From positions 1 through 27,838 of the forward strand of contig JBFWUW010000083.1 in assembly GCA_050247075.1 (NCBI GenBank): a stretch of DNA of 27,838 bases, read 5' to 3'. The stretch is from JBFWUW01 sp050247075 (GTDB lineage: Bacteria; Planctomycetota; Planctomycetia; Pirellulales; JBFWUW01). This document shows, piece by piece, positions 1-7,410 of this stretch (positions are counted from its first letter, which is position 1; each line of letters starts with the position of its first letter). Made by a program: the position numbers and the translations under genes. Under the pieces are notes generated by a model that saw nothing but the letters and a program-made list of their open reading frames with translations, made no database searches and had not been told where the DNA came from.

Positions 1-27
1 CCGTCTCTGACGGCGACAATCCGCGTT
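1..27. repeat. Dispersed palindromic repeat, left copy
   Basis: The first 27 bases match positions 6490-6516 with a single mismatch at base 8. The core CCGTC-TCT/TCC-GACGG forms a small hairpin, followed by the shared arm GCGACAATCCGCGTT. Similarity stops sharply after base 27 on the right, and the window edge cuts the left side. It is a short REP-like intergenic repeat; no coding potential is visible. Confidence 0.75.
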
Positions 28-120
28 CCAATTGAGAGGCAGCAATCGCGAATACATCGTACCCTTACGCCAGTTCTTGCGACTCCACGAAAGCCGATGG
101 TGATTGGACGGGCAGGGAAA

Positions 121-260
121 GAGAAGTGCCACGAATCGAACGAATCTAACGAATAAATTTCTCGCACCGACAATTAATTGCGCAAATGGAGGCGAGCGGC
201 GAGTTGAAAAATCGTTCCGGAGGATTCCTATTCGTTAGATTCGTTCGATTCGTGGTTCTC
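121..260. mobile_element. MITE-like element with perfect 27-bp inverted repeats
   Basis: Positions 129-155 and 229-255 are perfect reverse complements over 27 bases. The arms continue outward as GAGAA (121-125) opposite TTCTC (256-260), after a 3-base GTG interruption in the left arm. Each arm is itself a 9-bp periodic sequence (ACGAATCGA, ACGAATCTA, ACGAAT). The AT-richer core of about 73 bp has no ORF. The layout fits a non-autonomous miniature element or a large transcribed hairpin; no transposase is present, so mobility is inferred. No clear target duplication was identified. Confidence 0.65.
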
Positions 261-349
261 ACAAAGCCTGGCCGATTGATGGTGGCCATTTAATTCGCGG
301 CCAAGCGTTATTTGCAAACTTCAGCCGCGTGAATGGCCTTGAAACCCGT

Positions 350-355
350 TAGAAT
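350..355 (+). promoter_or_regulatory. -10-like hexamer TAGAAT close to the start codon
   Basis: TAGAAT matches the sigma-70 -10 consensus at five of six positions and ends only 9 bases before the ATG at 365. If used, transcription would begin almost at the start codon and the message would be nearly leaderless, which fits the absence of a Shine-Dalgarno sequence there. No -35 match is seen at normal spacing, so this is a weak call. Confidence 0.3.
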
Positions 356-364
356 GCCCCTTGC

Positions 365-1378
365 ATGACCACGCTCGTTCCAATTCACGATCAGGCCGGA
401 ATTGAACAACTGCGGCGCGAGCTACGGTTGGATCCGATCGCGGTGCGCCGTTTGCGTGGCGATCTATTGCGGCGGTTTCTCTCGGACGAGGCGGCCTTGG
501 CGCATTTCCCGGCAGGCGACCGCGTTGCATTGCACACGTTGGAGCTTTTTCGCCGTCAAGATTCCGCGGTGGATGGCGCGTCCAAGCTGTTGCTGCGAAC
601 CGCGGACGGATTGCTCTTGGAGTCGGTCATTCTCAGGCCCCAAACGGGGCGCACCACCGTCTGTGTCTCTAGCCAGGTCGGTTGCGCCGCGGCTTGCCAG
701 TTTTGCGCGTCCGGCCAGATGGGCCTGGCCCGCAACCTGGCCGCTGAGGAGATTCTGGACCAGGTGGTGCTGGCCGGGCAGATGCTGGCGAACGAGCGGC
801 AGCGCTTGCGGAATGTCGTCTTTATGGGCATGGGCGAGCCATTTCACAACGAGCGGCAGCTCTGGCTGGCGCTGGAAACGCTGCTGGCGAGGGAATTCTT
901 CGATCTTTCACCCCGCAAGGTGTTGATCTCAACCGTGGGCATTCCCGATGCCATGTTGCGCTGTGCCGCGCGGTTTCCCCAAGTCAACTTGGCGCTCAGC
1001 CTGCATAGCGTCCGTCAAGAAGTTCGCCAACGGCTGATGCCGCTGGCCGATAAGCATCCGCTCGACGAACTTCGCGAGGCGATTGTGGAACTCAATGCCG
1101 CTGGCAAACGGGTGATGCTGGAGTACTTGTTGCTGGCCAAGGAAAACGATGCGCCCCAAGATGCCCGTGAATTGATCGCCTGGACGCGCGGCCTGAACGT
1201 CCACATCAACCTGATTCCGCTTAACCCCATCGACGACGCGCCGCGGCTGGCAGGCAGCGATGCAGCCACGCGAACGGCCTTTGCCAGTCAGCTCAAAGCT
1301 GCCGGACTGGCGACTACCGTCCGTTACTCCTTGGGCAACGATATTGCCGCGGCTTGCGGGCAGTTAGCCCGTCGGTGA
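365..1378 (+). CDS. rlmN: RlmN/Cfr-family radical SAM 23S rRNA adenine methyltransferase
   Basis: This 337-residue protein should methylate an adenine of 23S rRNA (A2503 in E. coli numbering) using two SAM molecules and a [4Fe-4S] cluster. The cluster motif CAAACQFC places cysteines at 107, 111 and 114. The conserved C-terminal cysteine in DIAAACGQL (Cys331) is the residue that forms the covalent methylated-RNA intermediate in the family. FMGMGEP and SLHS are also present. The length is closer to Cfr (about 349 residues) than to E. coli RlmN (about 384). Several segments (LSPRKVLIST, FPQVNLALSLHS, MGLARNL) read more like Cfr as I recall it, so whether it acts at C2 (RlmN) or C8 (Cfr) is not settled. 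The ATG at 365 has no SD. The gene converges on aroB, 30 bp away. Confidence 0.9.
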   Translation: MTTLVPIHDQAGIEQLRRELRLDPIAVRRLRGDLLRRFLSDEAALAHFPAGDRVALHTLELFRRQDSAVDGASKLLLRTADGLLLESVILRPQTGRTTVCVSSQVGCAAACQFCASGQMGLARNLAAEEILDQVVLAGQMLANERQRLRNVVFMGMGEPFHNERQLWLALETLLAREFFDLSPRKVLISTVGIPDAMLRCAARFPQVNLALSLHSVRQEVRQRLMPLADKHPLDELREAIVELNAAGKRVMLEYLLLAKENDAPQDARELIAWTRGLNVHINLIPLNPIDDAPRLAGSDAATRTAFASQLKAAGLATTVRYSLGNDIAAACGQLARR

Positions 1379-1408
1379 ACTTCATCCATCGGGCCTGGGC
1401 CGAACCGG

Positions 1409-2506
1409 TCAGCAACCTCCGGACAGCGCCGTCCGTACATGTTCCGTCGGCACGTCGGATACCAACTCGACATGGCCGAGCCGGGTGGGGAGCACAAACC
1501 GCAGTTTTCCGTGCGCGGTCTTTTTGTCGCGGGCCATCACCGCGATGATGTCGTCGTGCGACAGGGCCGGCACATCGACTGGCAATTCCAGTGCGGTCAG
1601 CAACGCCTGCTGCCGCTGGGCCAGGCCGCCATCGATGCGGCCCAATTCTTCCGCCAGACGGGCAGCACACATCATGCCGATCGAGACGGCCTCACCGTGC
1701 AATAGTTGCCCGTAGCCGGTCAACGTCTCAAAAGCATGGCAAAACGTGTGGCCATAGTTCAGGACTGCCCGCGTGCCGGTCTCCTCGCGTTCGTCCCGTT
1801 CGACGACATCGGCCTTCAGCCGGCAGCAGCGAGCGACGACATATCGCAAGGCTTCGTCTTGCCGGGCGGCAATCTCGGCCGTGTGCCCTTCCAGCCAGGC
1901 GAAAAAATCGGCGTCCAGGATCACGCCGTACTTGACCACCTCGGCCAGGCCCGAGCGGTATTCGCGGTCGGGCAGCGTGGCCAGCACGGCTGTATCGATC
2001 AGCACGCCTGCCGGCTGCCAGAAGGCTCCGACCATGTTCTTGGCACCCGGCAGGTTCACCCCCACCTTGCCGCCCACGGAGCTGTCAACCTGTGCCAACA
2101 GCGTGGTGGGAACTTGCATCAAAGCAATGCCGCGGGCAAAACCGGCGGCGGCAAAGCCCGCCAGGTCGCCAATGACGCCTCCTCCCACGGCAAACACCAC
2201 CGATTTGCGGTCGGCACCGACGTCGAGCAGCTTTTCCCACAATAGGCCGGCCACCTCGACCGATTTAGAGCTTTCGCCCGCCTCCATCACCAATACATCC
2301 ACGCGAATATCGGCGGCAGTCAAACTGGCCGCGACAGCCTGGCCATGGAGCGGCTCGACATGTTCGTCGGTAATGACCACCGCATGCGACAGTTTTCGCC
2401 GCGCCGCGGCAAATTCGGCGATGCCCGACAGATTGCCGGTACCGATCTCAATTTCGTAGCTGCGTTCGCCCAGGGCGACCGAGATGTTTTCGCGAGGGGC
2501 AGGCAT
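1409..2506 (-). CDS. aroB: 3-dehydroquinate synthase
   Basis: AroB converts DAHP to 3-dehydroquinate, the second step of the shikimate pathway, in the cytoplasm with NAD+ and a divalent metal. The 365-residue product has the NAD-binding GGGVIGDLAGF (about 108-118), the VPTTLLAQVDSSVGGK segment (132-147), and the metal ligands Glu189 (GLAEVVKYG), His253 (GHTFCHAFE) and His270 (LLHGEAV). All key residues are intact and the length is normal. I chose the ATG at 2506; an in-frame TTG at 2521 would add five residues without support. It lies 109 bp downstream of a small unknown gene on the same strand and may share its promoter. Chorismate made from its product feeds MqnA, encoded 20 kb away. Confidence 0.96.
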   Translation of the reverse strand: MPAPRENISVALGERSYEIEIGTGNLSGIAEFAAARRKLSHAVVITDEHVEPLHGQAVAASLTAADIRVDVLVMEAGESSKSVEVAGLLWEKLLDVGADRKSVVFAVGGGVIGDLAGFAAAGFARGIALMQVPTTLLAQVDSSVGGKVGVNLPGAKNMVGAFWQPAGVLIDTAVLATLPDREYRSGLAEVVKYGVILDADFFAWLEGHTAEIAARQDEALRYVVARCCRLKADVVERDEREETGTRAVLNYGHTFCHAFETLTGYGQLLHGEAVSIGMMCAARLAEELGRIDGGLAQRQQALLTALELPVDVPALSHDDIIAVMARDKKTAHGKLRFVLPTRLGHVELVSDVPTEHVRTALSGGC

Positions 2507-2615
2507 GAATCCACGCTGCAACGGTGAGGAGGGTTACGGCCCCAGCCAGTCGGCCCAGCAATTCCGCCGGAATTCGACCAGCGGAATTGCAACAGGCGCG
2601 GTTGGCCGCAAAGGC

Positions 2616-2837
2616 CTATTTCAGACGGTCAACATCTTCCGATGTGACCGTGATCTCGCGGCTAAACCCCGAATGCTGCCGGACATAGGCCAATTCCGCC
2701 GCTTTTTGCGGTTCGGCGTGAATCCGCTGTTCCAGGCGGGCCCGTTCGCCAGCGTCCCAGCCGTCGAACTCGGCGGGCCAAATCGTCCGCTGCTCCATTA
2801 CCAATGCTTCGCGATAGGGATCAAATTCGTTGGCCAT
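2616..2837 (-). CDS. Small conserved-looking protein of unknown function
   Basis: This is a 73-residue soluble protein starting MANEFDPYREALV and ending SEDVDRLK. It is rich in charged residues and predicted helices, with no membrane segment, signal peptide or cysteine. I do not recognise a family. I take the ATG at 2837 rather than the longer frame from 2882, because the longer version adds only a poor hydrophobic stretch and overlaps the probable leader. A promoter-like pair lies upstream at 2920-2949. It precedes aroB on the same strand, so cotranscription is possible. A real gene is supported by position, codon use and a clean promoter, not by recognised homology. Confidence 0.65.
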   Translation of the reverse strand: MANEFDPYREALVMEQRTIWPAEFDGWDAGERARLEQRIHAEPQKAAELAYVRQHSGFSREITVTSEDVDRLK

Positions 2838-2919
2838 GTTCCGACCTTGCAGACAAGACAAGAGTGCAATCCAAAACAACACAACCAGCGCGCTGATTTG
2901 TAGTCACCGCCGGTCGAGC

Positions 2920-2949
2920 AGTATAACACCACATTCCGCCAGCCGTCAG
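2920..2949 (-). promoter_or_regulatory. Candidate sigma-70 promoter for the small gene and aroB
   Basis: Read on the minus strand, CTGACG (2944-2949) is followed by an 18-base spacer and TATACT (2920-2925), with an extended TG two bases before the -10. The start codon at 2837 is about 75 bases downstream of the expected start site. Confidence 0.45.
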
Positions 2950-3026
2950 TGGCAGCCGTGCATGTCACAAGAACAGGTGCGATGAACTCCGTGTGGAGGA
3001 GGCAACTCCATCGCTGACAAAACGCA

Positions 3027-5378
3027 CTATTCCCGCGTTGGCCGGGGCCAATGCAGGTGTTCGTGCAAAAAGTCGAACGTGCCGACCGCGTGAATCTCGT
3101 GCGGGCCGTCAAAATGCTCGATCGTCGTCCGCTCCGCAATTTTCAGATCGACGTACAGCAAGCGCACCTTGGCGTATTCATAGTTGACCCATTCGTCGAT
3201 CCCCACGCCGTCGCGGTGGCCCCGTTCCACCATAAACGGCCGCGGCGCAATCAAGGCCGCCATTTCGGCGTAGTTGTAGGTGTTGCCCAAGTCCCACTCA
3301 AATATCTCGTACTCGCCCGTGGCCGGGTAGCTCAGCGGCACCCGCAACGAGGCGTTTTTCCAGATCCATTCGTTGAAGTCGCCCGAGCAGATTGACAAGC
3401 AATAGTTATCGACCAGCGCCGGCACGCGCATGGCCGTCTTGCCACCATACGACAATCCGTAGAAGCCGATGCGGCCGGGGTCCACATTCGGCAGCGTGGC
3501 CAGCCAATCGACCGTCTGCTGGTGCTGCGGCACAATGATGGAGTAGAGCGTCTTTTTCAGCGGGTTCAGCTTCCGCTGCAAGACGCGAAAGCGGTCCTTG
3601 AAAATATACGGATTCTGCGGCGAGTAGGTGATGAACCCAAGTTCCGTCAACTTGTTGGCAAACTGGTGGTAATAGGGACTGTCGATCTTGGGATCGGCTA
3701 CGTCTTCGGGACGGCCTTCTAGCCCGTGCTGGCAAACCACGACCGGTCGGCGTTCGCCCGGTTGCATCCCCTTGGGAACCAGCAAAATTCCGTAGGCAAA
3801 CACATCGTCGAAAACATCCAGCACCACGCGATATCCGGTATAGGCCGGCTCGTCGATGATCTGCTCGGTGCGGGCGTTGGGGGGCAACAGCTTATCGTCA
3901 AAGCGGCCAATAACCTCGTTGTAGAAGTGCTCGCGGTACGGCTTGCTCGTCTCCACGAACTTTTCTATCGAAGAGCGATCGGCCTGCGCCCACAACGCCT
4001 TGCGGACGAATTCCCCCTCGCGCATGACGTGCTGGGTGTCTTCGGTGAGTTGGTCGAACTGCCGCTTCAAACGAGCTTGGGAGTCGATCTTGGTGGCGGT
4101 CGGCTCGGGCGAGGCTTCCGCGTCGGCCAGACGCGCGGTGCGCTCCAGGGCGAAGAGCAATAGCTCCAGCGCCTCGGGCGAGCCGAAGTCGCCCGCGCCC
4201 TTTTCGGGACCGACCAAATAGGTTGGCGGCGGCTCACTAAAACCCTTTGTAAGCGCCCTGGCGCGTGCGACTTCTCGTTCGACGGAATCGTACTCCGGTG
4301 TCGCCAATTCGCCCGGTGCCGCACCTGCGCCGCGGCCTGGCCGAGGGGTGGGCGGTCCAGCAACCTCTGGCGAACGGCAAGCTTCAATCACCAGCGGCCG
4401 AGGCGCGATCAGGCTGGCCAGTTCCGCATCGCCAAGTTCGTTCAGCAGCGCAAAAACATTACGGTAGATCGGCTCGGACCATACCGCTTGCCGCGAGTTG
4501 AAATAGCCGCTAACCAGCGTGGCATCGACGCGCGTGTCCAATGCCCCAGAGTACAACGCTAACAGGCCTCCCTCGCCATAGCCTGTCAAGCCAATGGCGG
4601 CGTTGTCTCCACCCGACTGTGCAAACCAATCAACCACGGCCAGCACTTTTTGCACTTCGTAGCCGATGATGTGCCGCCCCATCTCAAAGGCCGGCCGATA
4701 GACAAATTCGCGGTGCGTTTGGTTGGTGCCGCGGCCCGCCGTGGTGACGGAAAATTCGTCCCCCCGGTCGATCAACGCCGGAACCACCACCAGGCAGCCG
4801 CTCTCGGCCAGGCGGCGGGCAAACTGGCTCTCGCTGGCCACGCCCGGCACTAGTCCGGCCAACATTTCGGGTGTTTGATCGGCATCGGGAATGGCCACCA
4901 CGCGGGCCACCGGTTTGCGGCCGATCGGACGCAGCAGCAGCCCTTCGCCCGTGATATTGCGAAAGACGGGCCAGCGGACGGCAAACACCTCGTAGTTTTG
5001 GCCTTTGCCGACCAACGCCGAATGGCTGGTGGTGGCGATGAACTCCAGGCCATCAAATTTGGTCCGCTCGTCGACCGCGCCGATGATCTGTGCCAGCCTT
5101 TTCCGATTGGGGGCGACCGACTCGTTGTATTTCTCGGTCGAGGAAAAATCTCGCTGCCAATGCGCGGCCCGGCCGGCAACCGATTCCTCCAGCTTGCGCA
5201 TCAGAAAGCGGTCGATTCCGTCCACCATGTCCGAGGCATAATCGAACATGGCGGCCGGATCGTCGGACAATGGTTGCGTGCCGGGCAGCGGTTCCGCCGA
5301 CAAAGTCACGGTGAAAAAATTGGCAATCAGAAAGGCTAGCAGGCCGGGCAGCAGGTTCACTCGCGGGGCGAAATACAT
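3027..5378 (-). CDS. Secreted two-domain alpha/beta hydrolase (dienelactone hydrolase / acetyl xylan esterase-like)
   Basis: The 783-residue product begins with a signal-peptide-like segment (about 1-28, hydrophobic core LLPGLLAFLIANFFTV). It appears to hold two alpha/beta-hydrolase units. The second (about 500-783) has the nucleophile elbow GLSYGG with Ser643 and a late histidine in FDGPHEIH (His760 or His763), so it should be a serine esterase or peptidase. The first (about 110-410) has GYGEGG at 266-271, where the serine is replaced by Glu269. Both units carry LIAPRP (323-328 and 709-714) after the core strands, which supports duplication. The frame is open back to 6197, but that part overlaps the opposite-strand gene at 5508, so I start at the ATG at 5378, where the signal sequence begins. 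The substrate is not predictable; polysaccharide ester cleavage is a reasonable guess in a planctomycete. Confidence 0.85.
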   Translation of the reverse strand: MYFAPRVNLLPGLLAFLIANFFTVTLSAEPLPGTQPLSDDPAAMFDYASDMVDGIDRFLMRKLEESVAGRAAHWQRDFSSTEKYNESVAPNRKRLAQIIGAVDERTKFDGLEFIATTSHSALVGKGQNYEVFAVRWPVFRNITGEGLLLRPIGRKPVARVVAIPDADQTPEMLAGLVPGVASESQFARRLAESGCLVVVPALIDRGDEFSVTTAGRGTNQTHREFVYRPAFEMGRHIIGYEVQKVLAVVDWFAQSGGDNAAIGLTGYGEGGLLALYSGALDTRVDATLVSGYFNSRQAVWSEPIYRNVFALLNELGDAELASLIAPRPLVIEACRSPEVAGPPTPRPGRGAGAAPGELATPEYDSVEREVARARALTKGFSEPPPTYLVGPEKGAGDFGSPEALELLLFALERTARLADAEASPEPTATKIDSQARLKRQFDQLTEDTQHVMREGEFVRKALWAQADRSSIEKFVETSKPYREHFYNEVIGRFDDKLLPPNARTEQIIDEPAYTGYRVVLDVFDDVFAYGILLVPKGMQPGERRPVVVCQHGLEGRPEDVADPKIDSPYYHQFANKLTELGFITYSPQNPYIFKDRFRVLQRKLNPLKKTLYSIIVPQHQQTVDWLATLPNVDPGRIGFYGLSYGGKTAMRVPALVDNYCLSICSGDFNEWIWKNASLRVPLSYPATGEYEIFEWDLGNTYNYAEMAALIAPRPFMVERGHRDGVGIDEWVNYEYAKVRLLYVDLKIAERTTIEHFDGPHEIHAVGTFDFLHEHLHWPRPTRE

Positions 5379-5479
5379 CGGTAGGCTCCGGCGGCGGGAT
5401 GGGGATTCAAGCGATAACAGTTGCCCCGGCCGATGCGGGTGAAGTATCATCGAAATCCGGTTTGCAACGTTCCCGTCAC

Positions 5480-5485
5480 TATAAT
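5480..5485 (+). promoter_or_regulatory. -10 hexamer TATAAT before the TIM-barrel gene
   Basis: A perfect TATAAT in the context CTATAATCGCG lies 22 bases before the ATG at 5508. No good -35 is found at 16-18 bases. The same flanking pattern occurs before mqnA and holA. Confidence 0.4.
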
Positions 5486-5507
5486 CGCGCCAACTCCCGG
5501 TACAACC

Positions 5508-6449
5508 ATGACCACGCCCAACCGATTGCCGCCAGCATCCATTGTAGATCGCCGCGATTTTCTCAAACTGGCGGGCGCGGCTGCTGTCGCCGGTTCGCTG
5601 GCCGCCCACCCCAGGACCAACAGCATGGCCGCCGAAAGCAGCTCCAAACCGGGCCTTAAGAAGGCCGTCAAAGCCAGCATGGTCAAGTTCGAGGGTACCC
5701 ACCTGGAACGTTTCCAAATGCTCAAGGAGGCGGGCTTTGACGGCATCGACATGGACAGCTACGACCGCAAGGACCGCGACGCCCTGGCCCAGGCCAGCGA
5801 AAAAAGCGGCTTGCTGATCCACGGAGTGGTGTATGGCCAAAGCTGGCGGACGCGGTTTACATCGCCCGATGCCGCTCAGCGCGAAGCCGCCTTGGCCGGC
5901 CTGTCCGCGGCCATTGAGGATTGCAAGTTCTGGGGGGGCAACACCGTGCTGGTCATTCCCGGCGTGGTCGATCAGGAGAATTACTACGACGAAGTCTGGG
6001 ACCGTTCGCTCGAGACGCTCAAAAAGGCGTTGCCCGTGGCGGAAAAGCACGAAGTCTACATCTCGCTGGAAAACGTCTGGAACAACTTCTTGGTCAGTCC
6101 CGTCGAGATGGCCTACTTTATCGACGAATTCAAAAGTCCTTGGGTCAAGGCCTACTTCGATGTCGGCAACTGCATGCGGTACGGCTGGCCAGAGCAATGG
6201 GCCCGAGCCTTGGGCCAGCGGATCATCAAGCTGGACATTAAGGAGTTCAGCACGAAAAAGATGAACGAGGAGGGTTTGTACAAGGGCTTTGTGGATCTGT
6301 GGGATGGCGACGTCAATTGGAAGGCCGTGATGGACGAAATGCGTGCCCTCGATTACACCGATGGCTGGGGCACGGCCGAAATCGCCGGCGGCGGACGAGA
6401 GCGGATGGTGGAAATCGCCGAGAAGATGGACCGTATCTACGCGGCCTGA
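5508..6449 (+). CDS. Tat-exported sugar phosphate isomerase/epimerase-like TIM-barrel protein
   Basis: This 313-residue protein belongs to the xylose isomerase-like TIM-barrel (AP endonuclease 2) superfamily, often annotated as sugar phosphate isomerase/epimerase. A twin-arginine signal, DRRDFLKLAG with arginines at 15-16, is followed by an Ala-rich core, so folded export is expected. Candidate metal ligands are Glu188 (SLENVW), Asp218 (YFDVGN) and Glu291 (AEIAGG). The position often held by His or Gln in related enzymes appears as Asp243 in KLDIKEF. I chose the ATG at 5508 because the upstream in-frame ATG at 5421 would bury the Tat motif. It is divergent from the secreted hydrolase, and both products act outside the cytoplasm, possibly on carbohydrate. 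The substrate is unknown. Confidence 0.85.
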   Translation: MTTPNRLPPASIVDRRDFLKLAGAAAVAGSLAAHPRTNSMAAESSSKPGLKKAVKASMVKFEGTHLERFQMLKEAGFDGIDMDSYDRKDRDALAQASEKSGLLIHGVVYGQSWRTRFTSPDAAQREAALAGLSAAIEDCKFWGGNTVLVIPGVVDQENYYDEVWDRSLETLKKALPVAEKHEVYISLENVWNNFLVSPVEMAYFIDEFKSPWVKAYFDVGNCMRYGWPEQWARALGQRIIKLDIKEFSTKKMNEEGLYKGFVDLWDGDVNWKAVMDEMRALDYTDGWGTAEIAGGGRERMVEIAEKMDRIYAA

Positions 6450-6489
6450 CCTGCGCTCGGCGATTCCATGGCCGAACGACTTGTAGGAG

Positions 6490-6516
6490 CCGTCTCCGAC
6501 GGCGACAATCCGCGTT
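6490..6516. repeat. Dispersed palindromic repeat, second copy
   Basis: This copy matches positions 1-27 at 26 of 27 bases. Here the left flank is visible: GTAGGAG precedes a perfect hairpin GCCGTC-TCC-GACGGC (6489-6503). It lies in the 100-bp gap between the TIM-barrel and SRPBCC genes, and has no T-tract, so it is a repeat more than a standard terminator. Confidence 0.7.
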
Positions 6517-6549
6517 TATCGGCCCCTAAACCCACGGAACGAATAGACC

Positions 6550-7089
6550 ATGCTGAAGAAAGTCTTGATCGCAGTGGCGGTGATCGTATTATTACTGGTG
6601 ATTGTGATTGCCGTGCAGCCGGCCGATTTTCGCATCGCCCGCGATACGATCGTTGCCGCGCCGGCCGAAGCGGCTTTTTCGCGGGTCAACGATTTTCACA
6701 ACTGGCCGGCCTGGTCTCCCTGGGAAAACATCGACCCCGATCTGAAGAGAACGTATGACGGTCCCACCGCGGGCAAGGGGGCCAGCTACGCCTGGTCCGG
6801 CAACAGTGACGTGGGCGAAGGCAAGATGACCATTCTGGAGAGCCGGCCCGACGAATTGATCCGCATCGATTTGCAATTCATTCGCCCCTTCGCCGCGACC
6901 AACGCAACCGAGTTCACGTTCGAGCCGCAGGGAGACAACACCAAAGTGACCTGGACCATGACAGGCAAGAACGGGTTTGTCGCCAAGGCCTTTGGCCTGC
7001 TGATGAACATGGACAAAATGGTGGGCGGCGATTTTGAAAAGGGCCTGGCTTCCCTGAAGCAAGTGGCGGAGAAAGAAGCCCAGGATTAG
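6550..7089 (+). CDS. Membrane-anchored SRPBCC (START-like) family protein
   Basis: This 179-residue protein has one N-terminal membrane segment (about 4-22) and then a polyketide cyclase/dehydrase-type SRPBCC fold. Family features are the early strand ending in IVAAPAEAAFSRVNDFHNWPAW, the W-SPW pattern (WPAWSPWE), and the VTWTMTGKNGFVAKAFGL segment leading to the long C-terminal helix. Members of this group bind small hydrophobic ligands and most have no known reaction. The ATG at 6550 has no SD. Its TAG stop (7087-7089) overlaps the TAA stop of the convergent MoaD/ThiS-like gene, so the two 3' ends share four bases and there is no room for a separate terminator. Confidence 0.85.
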   Translation: MLKKVLIAVAVIVLLLVIVIAVQPADFRIARDTIVAAPAEAAFSRVNDFHNWPAWSPWENIDPDLKRTYDGPTAGKGASYAWSGNSDVGEGKMTILESRPDELIRIDLQFIRPFAATNATEFTFEPQGDNTKVTWTMTGKNGFVAKAFGLLMNMDKMVGGDFEKGLASLKQVAEKEAQD

Positions 7090-7397
7090 CCCCCCGCCAG
7101 CCCGCCGATGATTAGGTAAGCCTCGGTGCCTTGCAAGACGGGTTCGGGCAGGGGCTTGTCGGGCGGGTCGAGCGACAAGTCTTGCTGACAGGCAAAGAAC
7201 CGCAGAAAGGGCCGCCGCTGCCCGGTGGCATAGTCCCGAACCGTGCCGCGCAGCGCCGGGTAGGCCGCTTCCAGCGCGTCGAGCAGCGTGCGCTGGGTGA
7301 CCGGCTCCGGCACGTCTAGTTGCACCTCGGCCGTGGCCACTTGGGCCAGCGTCCGCAAATGAAATGGCAGCCAGACGCGGATGGTGGTCGATGCCAT
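7086..7397 (-). CDS. MoaD/ThiS-like ubiquitin-fold protein ending in Gly-Gly
   Basis: This 103-residue protein reads as a beta-grasp MoaD/ThiS family member: an opening strand IRVWLPFHLR, the helix TLLDALEAAYPAL, a central RPFLRFFACQQDLS segment and the end AYLIIGGLAGG. The exact C-terminal Gly-Gly is the feature needed for adenylation and thiocarboxylate or isopeptide formation in MoaD, ThiS, CysO and SAMPs. The gene starts at the ATG at 7397, 13 bp after the stop of the beta-propeller gene, so the two are almost certainly cotranscribed. No MoeB/ThiF-type E1, MoaE, ThiG or cysteine synthase is in the window, so it is not clear which sulfur or conjugation pathway it serves. Confidence 0.85.
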   Translation of the reverse strand: MASTTIRVWLPFHLRTLAQVATAEVQLDVPEPVTQRTLLDALEAAYPALRGTVRDYATGQRRPFLRFFACQQDLSLDPPDKPLPEPVLQGTEAYLIIGGLAGG

Positions 7398-7410
7398 GAA
7401 TTGCGGCCCT

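Larger units (their letters stand above)
1..364. other. Intergenic leader upstream of the rRNA methyltransferase gene
   Basis: This non-coding stretch holds the palindromic repeat at 1-27, the inverted-repeat element at 121-260 and a -10-like hexamer at 350-355. I see no convincing ORF, tRNA or conserved RNA in the remainder. Confidence 0.6.

Noticed and set aside
5379..6197. Open frame extending the secreted hydrolase by 273 residues at its N-terminus
   Set aside because: It lies antisense to the well-supported TIM-barrel gene and would bury the hydrolase signal peptide; the ATG at 5378 is the natural start.
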